NCBI GenBank assembly: GCA_040401695.1
Contig: JBBANY010000003.1
Coordinates: 1 to 57,362 of the forward strand
DNA length: 57,362 bases
Direction of reading: 5' to 3'
From: F1-20-MAGs119 sp040401695
GTDB taxonomy: Bacteria > Actinomycetota > Acidimicrobiia > Acidimicrobiales > Ilumatobacteraceae
The notes under the pieces: generated by a model
Database searches by the model: none
Told to the model about the DNA's origin: nothing
Seen by the model: only the letters and a program-made list of their open reading frames with translations
Shown here: one piece after another, positions 27,376-36,580 of the stretch
Position numbering within the stretch: position 1 is the stretch's first letter
Layout of the letters: each line of letters starts with the position of its first letter
Position numbers and translations under genes: made by a program

Positions 27376-28140
27376 TCAGACCCCCGTCACGCGTCGAGCG
27401 AAGGCGACCGAACCCTCGAAGATGAGCCCACGGTCGTAGTCCTGCGTGGCGACGTGGAAGCTGCGTTCGAGCGTCACCCGCTCGACGGGACCGCCGTACG
27501 CATCGGCGAGTCGGTCGCTTTGCGCGGGGTCGACGACGTGGTCGTTCACCGACGTATAGAGAAGGAGTGGAACACGGGTCGACGCGTACCGCTTCGAAAG
27601 AGGCGCGAGCCCTTCGTCCATGAAGGACAACAGTGGTCGGACGGGCGTCCCGGGGTACGCGTTCTCGGTGACGTCAGGGTCGGCGATGTCGCTGCCGATA
27701 CCGGGAATGACCTCCGTACCACCGTCGAGGATGCCGCGGATCGCCGTCAGCATTTCGTCAGCGAGCGGGTACGTCGCGGGGTTCACACAGACGATGCCCT
27801 TCGTCTCGGGGTGTTCGGCCGCGAGCCACAGTGTGAGCGAGCCACCCATCGAGAGTCCCATGACGACGACGTTCTTCGTTCGCGATGCAAGTCGCGCGTA
27901 CGCAGCATCCGCATCACGGCACCAGTCGACCCAGCGCGTCGGCAGCATGTCGTCGACACACGTGCCGTGTCCGGCGAGTCGCGGCATTTCGACGTGGAAC
28001 CCGGCCCCCGCGCACGCTTCGGCAAGGCCACGCATCGAGCCGGGATTACCGGTGAATCCGTGGACGACCACGACACCCGCATCGATGGTTCCCTCGTGCG
28101 ACCACGCCTCGGCGCCTTCCATGACAGACGATTCGCTCAT
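27376..28140 (-). CDS. Alpha/beta hydrolase (esterase / monoacylglycerol-lipase-like)
   Basis: 254 residues from ATG 28140; TACACT lies 6 nt upstream, matching a leaderless start, so the longer upstream reading is not used. The oxyanion loop is HGFTGNP. The nucleophile is Ser97 in GLSMGG, the acid is Asp in TSVNDHVVD, and the base is His in SFHVATQDYD. The pattern resembles Est30-type carboxylesterases and monoacylglycerol lipases; the substrate is unknown. It heads the minus-strand run hydrolase-lgt-echA-gatCAB-oxidoreductase. Confidence 0.88.
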   Translation of the reverse strand: MSESSVMEGAEAWSHEGTIDAGVVVVHGFTGNPGSMRGLAEACAGAGFHVEMPRLAGHGTCVDDMLPTRWVDWCRDADAAYARLASRTKNVVVMGLSMGGSLTLWLAAEHPETKGIVCVNPATYPLADEMLTAIRGILDGGTEVIPGIGSDIADPDVTENAYPGTPVRPLLSFMDEGLAPLSKRYASTRVPLLLYTSVNDHVVDPAQSDRLADAYGGPVERVTLERSFHVATQDYDRGLIFEGSVAFARRVTGV

Positions 28141-28146
28141 TCGGTC

Positions 28147-28152
28147 AGTGTA
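28147..28152 (-). promoter_or_regulatory. -10 box (TACACT) of the hydrolase-lgt-gatCAB run
   Basis: TACACT is 6 nt before ATG 28140 with no SD. It lies in a 50-nt divergent region back to back with the box of the M48 peptidase gene. Confidence 0.5.
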
Positions 28153-28177
28153 GACAGCACGGCGAGTGGGCACTGTC

Positions 28178-28183
28178 TAGCCT
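28178..28183 (+). promoter_or_regulatory. -10 box (TAGCCT) of the M48 peptidase gene
   Basis: TAGCCT is 7 nt before GTG 28191 with no SD, so a leaderless mRNA is likely. Confidence 0.45.
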
Positions 28184-28190
28184 CGATCGC

Positions 28191-29081
28191 GTGGCGCGGC
28201 GTCGGAAAACTTTCATCGATTCCTCGGCCCTCACCGCGATCGTGCCCGTGCTTGCTTTGTTGCCCGCGTGGCTCACCGCGATGAGCCTCATCTGGGTCGT
28301 TGTCGCGATTCCGTTCGATACCTCGTACTTGACGTTCATCGGCACGGCCGCACTCGCTTCCGTCGTGATGTTTCTGCCGGCCACACAGCGCATCTTCGTG
28401 ACGCGCATGCTGGGTGTCCGCACACCCGAACGTGACGAGCGACGACGACTCGACACCGCCGCGCGAATGGTTCTTGCCGCGGCACGAACGCCGAAGCGCC
28501 GCTTCGTGTTCGCAATCGACGAAAGCAGCGACGTGAATGCATTCGCATGCGGAGGCCACATACTTGTCGTGAGTTCGTTCGCACTCGACAAGCTCGACGA
28601 CGACGAATTGCTGGGCGTCGTGGCACACGAATTCAGTCACCACCTCGGCGCACACACCGTTGGTCTGTCCTTCGCACAATGGTTCAGCCTGCCGGTTCTG
28701 CTGTTCGCACGGCTCGGTGAATTCACGCGCAAGGTTGCACGCTCACCATTGCGTCGGCTCGAGGCTATGGAGGGGGCGGCCCGCCACATCGCGCGAGCCC
28801 TCGACGTGGTCATGCGGGGTTTCTCGTGGTTGTTCGGCGCGACGTTGGTGACGGCACAGCGCTTGAACGATCTCGTCGGACGCGATGCGGAGTTTCATGC
28901 CGATCGTCGTGTCGTCGAGCTCGGATTCGGCCGCCAGTTGTCACGAGCCCTGACGCACGTGGCGGCGCGTGACGGGTCTTCGATCGGACGCAGCCGGCAC
29001 GAGCGCATTTTCTCCTCGCACCCGCCCGCCCGCACGCGCATTGCGCGCATCGAGGCACTTCTGCGTTCGCGTTCCCGTTAG
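28191..29081 (+). CDS. M48-family membrane zinc metallopeptidase (HtpX-like)
   Basis: 296 residues. Two N-terminal membrane helices lie at about residues 15-65, followed by a cytoplasmic peptidase domain. The zinc motif is HEFSHH (HExxH), with the third ligand probably in DAEFHADRRV. A hydrophobic stretch after the motif (FAQWFSLPVLLFARL) may be a further membrane segment, as in HtpX. Homologues degrade misfolded membrane proteins; assigning it as true HtpX is not certain. The GTG start is set by the TAGCCT box 7 nt upstream. Confidence 0.87.
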   Translation: MARRRKTFIDSSALTAIVPVLALLPAWLTAMSLIWVVVAIPFDTSYLTFIGTAALASVVMFLPATQRIFVTRMLGVRTPERDERRRLDTAARMVLAAARTPKRRFVFAIDESSDVNAFACGGHILVVSSFALDKLDDDELLGVVAHEFSHHLGAHTVGLSFAQWFSLPVLLFARLGEFTRKVARSPLRRLEAMEGAARHIARALDVVMRGFSWLFGATLVTAQRLNDLVGRDAEFHADRRVVELGFGRQLSRALTHVAARDGSSIGRSRHERIFSSHPPARTRIARIEALLRSRSR

Positions 29082-29101
29082 CCCCGCAAAAGACCCAGCG
29101 A

Positions 29102-29107
29102 TAACCT
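29102..29107 (+). promoter_or_regulatory. -10 box (TAACCT) of the heme genes
   Basis: TAACCT lies 7 nt before the hemE GTG 29115 in the 33-nt gap after the peptidase gene. No SD is present, which suggests a leaderless heme operon mRNA. Confidence 0.4.
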
Positions 29108-29114
29108 GCCGATC

Positions 29115-30188
29115 GTGGCTGTCCCCCCTGCCGTCACGGCCAACGACTCTTCTCCGCTCGTCTCGTCGCCATTTCTTCTTGCTGCGCGCGGACTGCCCGC
29201 CCCGTACACGCCCGTTTGGTTCATGCGACAGGCGGGACGAAGCCTCCCCGAATACCGCGCGTTGCGCGGCGAGGGCAGCATCCTCGATGCGATCAAACGC
29301 CCCGACTTGGCGGCGGAGTTCACCTTGCAACCCGTGCGTCGTTACGGCGTCGACGCGGCGGTTCTCTACAGCGACATCGTCTTGTCGTCGCACGCGGTTG
29401 GTTTCGGCGTCGATGTCGCGCCGGGCACGGGCCCCGTCGCACAACACCCGCTGCGCACGACGGCCGACCTCGCACGCTTGCGGCCCCTCGATGCGGAAAC
29501 CGACATGGGTTACGTTCTCGAGACGATCGACATTTTGGTCGACGAACTCGAGGTTCCACTGCTCGGCTTCGCCGGTGCACCCTTCACGGTCGCCAGCTAC
29601 CTCATCGAGGGTCGGCCGAGCCGCACCTACGAGAACACCTTCGCGATGATGCGCAACGAGCCCGTCTTGTGGGGCAACGTGATGGAGCGCCTCACACAAC
29701 ACGCGGTCGAACTCGTCGACAAGCAGATCCGCCACGGCGCGAAGGCGTTCCAGATCTTCGACAGCTGGATCGGCGCACTCGACGTCGACACCTACCGTGC
29801 CAACGTGCTACCGCACACACGAGTGCTCTTTGCCGAACTGCTCCGTCGTCATCCCGATGTCGCGGGCATTCACTTCGGAGTCGGTTGCTCGCACCTTCTC
29901 GAGGCGATGCACGCAGCGGGCGCCGCGGTGCTGGGCGTCGATCAAACGGTACGCCTCGACGAGGTTCGCCGACGCGTCGGCAGCGATGTCGTTCTCCAGG
30001 GCAATCTAGACCCCGCCGCCGTTCTCGCCGGACGTGATGCAGCACTTGCCGCTGCCGACGAGGTACTTGCCGCGAATGCCGGACACCCCGGACACATCTT
30101 CAACCTCGGCCACGGTGTCACGCCGCAGTGCGACCCCGACGTTCTCCTCGCCGTGGTGCAACACGTTCACGAAAGGACCCGCCGATGA
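29115..30188 (+). CDS. hemE: Uroporphyrinogen decarboxylase
   Basis: 357 residues. HemE removes four acetate carboxyls from uroporphyrinogen III to give coproporphyrinogen III. The substrate-binding signature PVWFMRQAGRSLPEY is near the N-terminus, the second signature GFAGAPFTVASYLIEG lies mid-protein, and the C-terminus has FNLGHGVTPQCDPD. Its stop overlaps the ferrochelatase ATG (ATGA), and the next two genes complete much of the coproporphyrin-dependent route. Confidence 0.97.
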   Translation: MAVPPAVTANDSSPLVSSPFLLAARGLPAPYTPVWFMRQAGRSLPEYRALRGEGSILDAIKRPDLAAEFTLQPVRRYGVDAAVLYSDIVLSSHAVGFGVDVAPGTGPVAQHPLRTTADLARLRPLDAETDMGYVLETIDILVDELEVPLLGFAGAPFTVASYLIEGRPSRTYENTFAMMRNEPVLWGNVMERLTQHAVELVDKQIRHGAKAFQIFDSWIGALDVDTYRANVLPHTRVLFAELLRRHPDVAGIHFGVGCSHLLEAMHAAGAAVLGVDQTVRLDEVRRRVGSDVVLQGNLDPAAVLAGRDAALAAADEVLAANAGHPGHIFNLGHGVTPQCDPDVLLAVVQHVHERTRR

Positions 30189-31096
30189 TTTCAGTCGTCC
30201 TCATGGCGTACGGGACTCCGCGCAGCCGCGAAGAGATCCTTCCCTATTACACGGACATTCGCCGCGGCCGTCCACCGACCGACGAACTGCTTGCCGAGCT
30301 CACGGCGCGATACGAAGCCATCGGCGGTCTCTCGCCTCTCGCGGCGTTGACCGAGGCGCAGCGCGATGCAATCCAACGTGCACTCGATGACGTGGCACCG
30401 GACCGCTTCCGTGTGTCGCTCGGTCTGAAGCACGCGCACCCGATGATCGAAGAAGCAGTGGCTGATGTTGCCGCCACCGGGGCGGAGAAAATCGTCGGCC
30501 TCGTTCTTGCCCCGCACTACTCGAGTTACAGTATCGGACAGTACGTCGGTCGCGCGACCGCGGCTGCGGAGCCACATGGAATCGGCGTGGTCGGCATCGA
30601 CTCATGGGCGACGGAACCTGCGTTCATCGACTTCCTCGCCAACGACATGCGCGCACGCCTCGCGAAGATGCCCGCGAACACCAAGGTTCTCTTCACCGCA
30701 CATTCGCTGCCCCAGCGCATCATCGACGGCGGCGATCCGTATCCGCACGAATTGCGTTCGACGGCGGTCGCCGTCGCGGGCGCCCTCGGCCTGCGCGAAC
30801 ACGAACAGTGGGACATCGCGTGGCAATCCGCCGGACGCACCCCCGAGCCGTGGATCGGCCCCGACGTTCTCGAAGCGATCGATGCGCTCGCCGCGTCCGA
30901 CGCGCCGCCCGCAGGCGTACTCGTGTGTGCATGCGGCTTCGTGGCCGACCACCTCGAGGTGCTTTTCGACCTCGACATCGAGGCGAAGAAGCACGCCGAG
31001 TCGCGTGGCCTCGTCTTTGATCGCATCGCCTGCGTCAACGACGACCCCAAGGTCATGGCCGCACTCGCTCGGCGCGTGATCGAGGCGGCGGGTTGA
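30185..31096 (+). CDS. hemH: Ferrochelatase, probably coproporphyrin ferrochelatase
   Basis: 303 residues from ATG 30185 (ATGA overlap with hemE). It inserts Fe(II) into the porphyrin. Visible marks are LMAYGTPRS at the N-terminus, the catalytic His in FTAHSLP, and GFVADHLEVLFDLDIEAK carrying the conserved acidic residue. In actinobacteria this enzyme works on coproporphyrin III (also called CpfC), which the adjacent HemY-type oxidase supports. It lacks the C-terminal Cys cluster that binds [2Fe-2S] in mycobacterial enzymes, though single Cys residues occur. Confidence 0.95.
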   Translation: MISVVLMAYGTPRSREEILPYYTDIRRGRPPTDELLAELTARYEAIGGLSPLAALTEAQRDAIQRALDDVAPDRFRVSLGLKHAHPMIEEAVADVAATGAEKIVGLVLAPHYSSYSIGQYVGRATAAAEPHGIGVVGIDSWATEPAFIDFLANDMRARLAKMPANTKVLFTAHSLPQRIIDGGDPYPHELRSTAVAVAGALGLREHEQWDIAWQSAGRTPEPWIGPDVLEAIDALAASDAPPAGVLVCACGFVADHLEVLFDLDIEAKKHAESRGLVFDRIACVNDDPKVMAALARRVIEAAG

Positions 31097-32502
31097 TCAC
31101 CGGCTCGACACCGACACGAGTCGTCATTGTCGGCGGCGGCATCACCGGCCTCGCCTGCGCACATCGTCTGCTCACCCTCGACCCGCGGATCGACGTCACG
31201 ATTCTCGAAGCCACCGAACGGGTTGGTGGCCTTATTCGCACCTCACCGTTCGCGGGCCATGCTGCCGTCGATGAAGCAGCCGATGCGTTTCTCCTGCGCG
31301 TGCCGGCGGCGCGTGCTCTCGCGGAAGCGGTCGGACTCGGCGGTTCGCTGACGTCCCCCGCGGTCGCACATGCTTCGGTGTGGCGCGGTCGACTTCATCC
31401 TCTGCCCGAGAGCCTTCTGCTCGGTGTGCCGACCCGACTCGGTCCGCTCGCGCGATCGCGGCTCATTTCGATGCGAGGCAAGTTACGAGCCGGCCTCGAA
31501 CCGTTGCTGCCGCGCACTTCGACGGACACCGATTGTCTCGGGGTGTTCATGCGCAAACGCCTCGGTGGCGAGGTCCACGAGATGTTGATCGACCCACTCG
31601 TGGGCAGCATCTACGCGACAGACACCGATTCTTTCTCTCTGCGCGGCATGCCACAACTCCAGGAACTCGCATCCGAAGGTCGCAGTCTCATGATCTCGGC
31701 GCGGCGACGTGCACAACCTGCACCTGCAGGCGCCGAGAACCCCGTGTTTGCGGCACCGATGGGCGGAATGCAGGCGCTCACCGACGCGGTGCACGCATCG
31801 GTCGTTCGTGCCGGCGCGAAAGTCGTCGTCAACGCGCACGTCAGCGGCATCGACCGCGACACCGGCGACGTGGTCCTTCGCTCCTCTGCCGGTGAGCACC
31901 GGTGCGACCACGTCGTTCTCGCCGCGCCCGCGCGCAAGACCGGCGAATGGCTGGCGCACACCGCGCCGAACGCCGCACGACTCCTCGCAGCCTGGGAGCA
32001 CGCGTCCGTCGTGATGGTCGCGCTCGCGGTGCCGCGCCGCGCAATGCCCCGCGTCGCCACCGGCAGCGGCTATCTCGTGCCGAAGCCCGTGCAGAGGTTC
32101 GTCACCGCCGTCTCTTTCGCATCACAGAAGTGGGCGCACCTCGACGACGGCAACAGTGCGCTGCTGCGCGTTTCACTCGGCCGTGACGGGATGCCACTGC
32201 ATCACCACACTGATGACGAACTGCTCTCGTTCGTTCTTGCCGACCTGAAGATGCACCTCGGTGTCGACTTCGATCGCCACGTCAACGACGACAACGTGCG
32301 GCTCACACGATGGGTCGAGAGTTTCCCGCAGTACCGCCCGCATCACTTCGATCGTGTGGACCACGTGGAAGCCCACCTGGCGACCGAGTTGCCGAACGTC
32401 CACCTGGCCGGGGCGAGCTACAGGGGAATCGGTGTTCCCGCCTGTATTCAGCAGGCAAACGACACGGCGCAACGGATCTTCGAACAGATTTCCGCGCGCT
32501 GA
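31093..32502 (+). CDS. hemY: HemY-type FAD oxidase (coproporphyrinogen III oxidase, CgoX)
   Basis: 469 residues. An FAD-binding Rossmann motif opens the protein (VVIVGGGITGLACAH, then LEATERVGG). The C-terminal flavin segment is VHLAGASYRGIGVPACI. Family members oxidise protoporphyrinogen IX or, in actinobacteria and Firmicutes, coproporphyrinogen III; placement right after an actinobacterial ferrochelatase favours the latter. The start is TTG 31093, overlapping the hemH stop as TTGA. HemQ/ChdC, the last enzyme of the route, is not in the window. Confidence 0.93.
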   Translation: MITGSTPTRVVIVGGGITGLACAHRLLTLDPRIDVTILEATERVGGLIRTSPFAGHAAVDEAADAFLLRVPAARALAEAVGLGGSLTSPAVAHASVWRGRLHPLPESLLLGVPTRLGPLARSRLISMRGKLRAGLEPLLPRTSTDTDCLGVFMRKRLGGEVHEMLIDPLVGSIYATDTDSFSLRGMPQLQELASEGRSLMISARRRAQPAPAGAENPVFAAPMGGMQALTDAVHASVVRAGAKVVVNAHVSGIDRDTGDVVLRSSAGEHRCDHVVLAAPARKTGEWLAHTAPNAARLLAAWEHASVVMVALAVPRRAMPRVATGSGYLVPKPVQRFVTAVSFASQKWAHLDDGNSALLRVSLGRDGMPLHHHTDDELLSFVLADLKMHLGVDFDRHVNDDNVRLTRWVESFPQYRPHHFDRVDHVEAHLATELPNVHLAGASYRGIGVPACIQQANDTAQRIFEQISAR

Positions 32503-32529
32503 GCCTGCCTTTCTTGCCAGAATTGCCGC

Positions 32530-33069
32530 ATGCACGCGGCGCGTCGATTCTTTGGTGGCACCCTCGCCGTCGTGCTCGTCACCAGCGCGGTCACCTTCGC
32601 GCCGGGCGCTGCGTCCGCCGAGCGCGCCACCGACACGAAACCTCGCGTCGGTCGTACCGTCGCCACCGTCAGCATCCCCGCGATCGACGTCGACGTCCAA
32701 CTGCTCTACGGAATCCGTGACGACGCGCTCGCCCGCGGTCTCGGCCTGTGGCCAGGTACCGCCCTTCCCGGCAAACCCGGCAATGCCGTCGTGGCGGGTC
32801 ACCGCACCAGCCATGGCGCACCGATGCGCGACATCGACAAGTTGCAGGTGGGTGATCGCGTGTACGTCACGATCGGCGGCAAGCGGCAAAGCACGCTCGA
32901 GTACCGCATCACGAAGCGCCAGATCGTGCGCCCCGATGCGATGTGGATCACGCGACCAACGAAAGCCGCGACCCTCACGATTTTTGCCTGCCATCCCCCG
33001 CACTCGATTGCCTACCGCTACGTGATCTTCGCCAAGTTGGTCGGCCGCTCCTCGACCGGCACCACGTGA
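32530..33069 (+). CDS. Class E sortase
   Basis: 179 residues with an N-terminal signal/anchor. The catalytic residues of a sortase are present: His91 (VAGHRTSHG), Cys154 (TLTIFACHP) and Arg163 (AYRYVIF). Class E enzymes, frequent in high-GC Gram-positives, anchor proteins with LAxTG-type sorting signals to the cell wall. I saw no such signal in the complete giant protein of this window. Its stop overlaps the lnt GTG (GTGA), so both envelope genes are coupled. Confidence 0.9.
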   Translation: MHAARRFFGGTLAVVLVTSAVTFAPGAASAERATDTKPRVGRTVATVSIPAIDVDVQLLYGIRDDALARGLGLWPGTALPGKPGNAVVAGHRTSHGAPMRDIDKLQVGDRVYVTIGGKRQSTLEYRITKRQIVRPDAMWITRPTKAATLTIFACHPPHSIAYRYVIFAKLVGRSSTGTT

Positions 33070-34553
33070 CACTGCGCGTCTCCCGCGGCGGAACAAAGTC
33101 GCTTCTCGCGGGCGTGTGCGTCGCCGCCGCGATGCCGCCGTGGGGTTGGTGGCCACTTGCTTTCATCGGTGTCGCGTGGTTTCACCTGACCAGTCGCGAA
33201 GCCGGGTCGCGCCGCGGTGCGTTCGGCCACGGCGCCGTGTTTTGTCTCGGCTGGTTGCTGCCGGCCACGGCGTGGATGTGGTTCATTTCTGCCCCGGGTT
33301 GGATCGTCGCCTGCATCCTCTTCGCCGTGCTCCACGGCCTGGCCGAGAGCATCGTCTGGCGCACGGAACGCCACGTCGTGTTGCAGCCGCTCGCACATGC
33401 CGCGGTCGAAGCGCTGCGGTTTTCATGGCCCTTCGGTGGGGTTCCCCTCGCCTCGCTTGCGATTTCACAGGCCCAGAGCCCCGTATTGCCTCTCATCCGT
33501 GTCGTCGGCGTCATCGGAGTCACGTGGTTCGTGTGGCAGGCAGCGACGTACCTTGCGACGCGCAAGCGCCGGTTCGTTGCGATGTCACTCGCAGCGCTCG
33601 TCGCAGTTGCCGTCGCGCCGACGGGCGGCGCCATCGACGGCTCACCCCGGGTTCGTGTCGCGGTCGTTCAGGGTGGCGGCCCGCAGGGCACTCGCGCGAT
33701 CAACACCGACCCGCGCGTCGTCCATTTGCGCCACCTCGACATGATGAAAGGCATCACCGCGGCCGACAAGGTCGACATCGTCGTATGGCCGGAGAACGTC
33801 GTCGACGTGGCCGACTTTGCAACGTCGACCGAATTCGTCGAGATCGCCGACGAAGCGAAACGTCTCGGGGTCCCGGTGCTCGTCGGCGTCACCGAGGACG
33901 CGGGCCCCGGACGATTCACGAACAAACAGGTCGTCATCGGCGCCGATGGTGCGCTCGGTGACGGATACGACAAGGTACGACGGGTTCCGTTCGGTGAGTA
34001 CATCCCGATGCGCGGTGTTCTGCGCGCGATCGGTGCACCGGTCGACCAGGTACCGACGGACGCAGTATCCGGCACGTCGAAGGCATTGCTCGACGTTCCC
34101 CTGGGTGGCCCCACGATCAGCGGCGACGACGTCGATACGGTGCGCGTTGCCACCGCGATCTCGTGGGAGGTCTTCTTCGCGGGCCGCGTGAACGAGGGCG
34201 TCGAAGAGGGCGCAACCCTCGTCATCAACCCGACGAACGGTTCCTCGTACCGCGGAACGATCCTCCAGACACAACAACTCGCCTCGTCGCGTCTGCGTGC
34301 AATCGAGTCGGCCCGTTACGTGGTGCAGGCCGCACCGACGGGCTTCTCGGGTTTCATCAGCGCCGAGGGTGACATCGTGTCGCGCACGCGCATCGGCGAG
34401 GCCGCGGTCGTCATCGCCGACGTACCGTTGCGCACCGGACGCACGTGGTACTCGCGACTCGGCGACGCCCCCGTGATCATTGCGCTTCTCGGCGCATTTG
34501 CACTGGTCTCCTACCGTTCGCGCAAACGGGGCGGCGAACCTACTCGGCGGTAG
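33066..34553 (+). CDS. lnt: Apolipoprotein N-acyltransferase family protein with Ser in place of catalytic Cys
   Basis: 495 residues from GTG 33066 (GTGA overlap with the sortase). Several N-terminal membrane helices precede a nitrilase-type domain, with a final helix at the C-terminus. Lnt adds the third acyl chain to lipoproteins through a Glu-Lys-Cys triad. Glu243 (VVWPENVV) and Lys303 (YDKVRRVPFGEY) are present, but the nucleophile position reads ISWEVFF with Ser366 where Cys is expected. It may be a slower Ser enzyme, act in another way, or be inactive as an acyltransferase. Confidence 0.88.
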   Translation: MTLRVSRGGTKSLLAGVCVAAAMPPWGWWPLAFIGVAWFHLTSREAGSRRGAFGHGAVFCLGWLLPATAWMWFISAPGWIVACILFAVLHGLAESIVWRTERHVVLQPLAHAAVEALRFSWPFGGVPLASLAISQAQSPVLPLIRVVGVIGVTWFVWQAATYLATRKRRFVAMSLAALVAVAVAPTGGAIDGSPRVRVAVVQGGGPQGTRAINTDPRVVHLRHLDMMKGITAADKVDIVVWPENVVDVADFATSTEFVEIADEAKRLGVPVLVGVTEDAGPGRFTNKQVVIGADGALGDGYDKVRRVPFGEYIPMRGVLRAIGAPVDQVPTDAVSGTSKALLDVPLGGPTISGDDVDTVRVATAISWEVFFAGRVNEGVEEGATLVINPTNGSSYRGTILQTQQLASSRLRAIESARYVVQAAPTGFSGFISAEGDIVSRTRIGEAAVVIADVPLRTGRTWYSRLGDAPVIIALLGAFALVSYRSRKRGGEPTRR

Positions 34554-34565
34554 CCTTTTCGTTCT

Positions 34566-35843
34566 ATGACAGTGGGGGCAGACCCGAACGGGCCGTTGCG
34601 CATCGCATACCTCACCTACAGGGGCAAACCGCATGTCGGTGGTCAGGGCGTGTACACCCGCCATCTGACGAAGGCCTTGGTCGACCTCGGCCACCACGTC
34701 GAGGTGTTCGGGGGCCAGCCCTATCCGGTGCTCGACCCCCGTGTGCCGATGCATCAACTGCCCAGCCTCGACATCTTCAACGACCACTACCCGGGTCGCT
34801 TTCCCGCGTATTGGGAATTGAAGAACCTGCCGAACATCGTCGAGGCAGCGCAATTCCTGAAAGGCACCTTCGGTGAACCCAAGGCGTTCAGCATGCGCGC
34901 CTATCGCGCCCTCAAGCCCCGCGTTCGCGACTTCGACATCGTGCACGACAACCAGTGCCTTGGTGACGACATCCTGAAGATCGAGAAGATGATCCCGACG
35001 ATCGTCACGCTCCACCACCCGATCACACGCGACCGCGCCCTCGAGCTCAGCCACACGAAGAGCCGCTACAAGCGCTTCGGTATCAGCCGTTGGTACTCGT
35101 TCGTGAAGATGCAGGGCAAGGTCGCCTCGAAGATGCCGCGCATCGTCGTCGTCAGCGAGAACTCGATCAAGGACATCCACGACGACATGGGCGTGTCGCT
35201 CGACCGCATGCGTTTGGTTCCCGTCGGAGTCGACCCCGACCTGTTCAAACCGATCGAAGGCGTGACGCGTCAACCCGGCCGACTCATCACGACGGCATCG
35301 GCCGACGTCGCACTGAAGGGCCTCTCCTACCTGCTCGAGGCGATGGCGAAACTGCGCACCGAGCGCGACGTTCGACTCACGATCATCGGCAAGCCCAAAC
35401 CCGGCAAGAGCGCCGACCTCATCGATTCACTCGGTTTGCGCGACGCAATCGATTTCGTGTCGGGCGTCCCCGACGAACGCATCGTCGAGTTGTACTCCGA
35501 GGCCGAACTCGCCGTCGTTCCCAGCCTGTACGAAGGTTTCAGCCTGCCCGCCATCGAGGCGATGTGCACGGGCATCTGTCTCGTGGCCACCGACGGCGGC
35601 GCGCTTCCCGAGGTCACCGGCACGAACGGTGACACCGTCCTGCAGTGCAAAGCGGGCGACGTCGACTCGCTGGTGGCCGCCCTGCGGCGCGGCCTCGACG
35701 ATGCCGAGTTGCGCGCACGTGTCGGGGCGAACGGCCGTCGGCGTGTCGTCGAGCGCTGGAGTTGGCGCCACTGTGCGGCGCTCACCGTCGAGCAGTACCG
35801 CGAGGTTCTCGACATGCCGCACAACCGCGCGCGGAGACGCTGA
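34566..35843 (+). CDS. GT4-type glycosyltransferase
   Basis: 425 residues, GT-B fold. The N-terminal domain has the GT4 acceptor-side loop (HVGGQGVYTRHLTKAL). The C-terminal domain carries the donor-binding E-x7-E (EGFSLPAIEAMCTG). A GT4 enzyme would use a nucleotide sugar and retain anomeric configuration; donor and acceptor are unknown. The stop overlaps the next ATG (TGATG), and a methyltransferase and an alpha-barrel protein follow in one coupled unit, suggesting synthesis or decoration of a glycolipid or glycan. Confidence 0.9.
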   Translation: MTVGADPNGPLRIAYLTYRGKPHVGGQGVYTRHLTKALVDLGHHVEVFGGQPYPVLDPRVPMHQLPSLDIFNDHYPGRFPAYWELKNLPNIVEAAQFLKGTFGEPKAFSMRAYRALKPRVRDFDIVHDNQCLGDDILKIEKMIPTIVTLHHPITRDRALELSHTKSRYKRFGISRWYSFVKMQGKVASKMPRIVVVSENSIKDIHDDMGVSLDRMRLVPVGVDPDLFKPIEGVTRQPGRLITTASADVALKGLSYLLEAMAKLRTERDVRLTIIGKPKPGKSADLIDSLGLRDAIDFVSGVPDERIVELYSEAELAVVPSLYEGFSLPAIEAMCTGICLVATDGGALPEVTGTNGDTVLQCKAGDVDSLVAALRRGLDDAELRARVGANGRRRVVERWSWRHCAALTVEQYREVLDMPHNRARRR

Positions 35844-36580
35844 TGCTCACCGTGCGTTTCGACAAGTTGGGCCTGACGCCGGGTGAACTGTTTCTCGATG
35901 CCGGCGCTGGTTTCGGGCGCCATGCCTACGAAGCCGCGCGACTCGGTGCCCGCGTCGTCGCACTCGACTGGGCCGCCGACGAAGTCGTCACCACCCGCAA
36001 CACCTTCGCCGCGATGGCTGCCGCCGGGGAAATCACCACCGATCGTTTCGTGGCATGTCTGCGCGGCGATGCCACCCGACTTCCGTTCGCCGATGCCACA
36101 TTTGATCGTGTGGTCACCTCCGAGGTGCTCGAACACATCGACGCCGACAGTGCGGCAATGGCCGAGCTGCACCGCGTGTTGAAACCGGGCGGCGTGCTGG
36201 CGGCGACTGTTCCCACCTGGTTCCCCGAAAAGATCAACTGGATGCTCTCCGACGAGTACCACGCGCCGAAATCGCCCGGTGGGCACGTCCGCATCTACTC
36301 GGCGACGGAATTGAAGGCGAAGCTGCGTACCGCGGGTTTCGACATCGTCGGCCAGCACCACGCACACGCACTGCACAGCCCGTACTGGTGGTTGAAGTGT
36401 GCGGTCGGCCCGTCGAACAACGATCATCGCGCCGTCGCCGCCTACCGACGTTTTCTCGAGTGGGACATCGTGAAGCAGCCGCGTGGCATGAAGGTCGTCG
36501 AGCGTGTTCTCAGTCCCGTGCTCGGAAAGAGCTACGTCGTCTACGCGCGCCGCGGCGCACCGGTCGGAGCGTCGCGATGA
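35843..36580 (+). CDS. Class I SAM-dependent methyltransferase
   Basis: 245 residues from ATG 35843. SAM-binding motif I is LDAGAGFGRH, followed by an acidic residue after the second strand (VALDWA). Motif II is FDRVVTSEVLEHI, and the post-motif is VLKPGGVLAATVP. This is the Methyltransf_11 pattern seen in small-molecule and lipid methyltransferases. Both ends overlap neighbours (TGATG, ATGA), so it is made with the glycosyltransferase and the alpha-barrel protein. Substrate unknown. Confidence 0.9.
   Translation: MLTVRFDKLGLTPGELFLDAGAGFGRHAYEAARLGARVVALDWAADEVVTTRNTFAAMAAAGEITTDRFVACLRGDATRLPFADATFDRVVTSEVLEHIDADSAAMAELHRVLKPGGVLAATVPTWFPEKINWMLSDEYHAPKSPGGHVRIYSATELKAKLRTAGFDIVGQHHAHALHSPYWWLKCAVGPSNNDHRAVAAYRRFLEWDIVKQPRGMKVVERVLSPVLGKSYVVYARRGAPVGASR

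Noticed and set aside
32943..33065. Upstream extension of lnt
   Set aside because: It is out of frame within the sortase gene and lacks lnt-like sequence. GTG 33066 overlaps the sortase stop.
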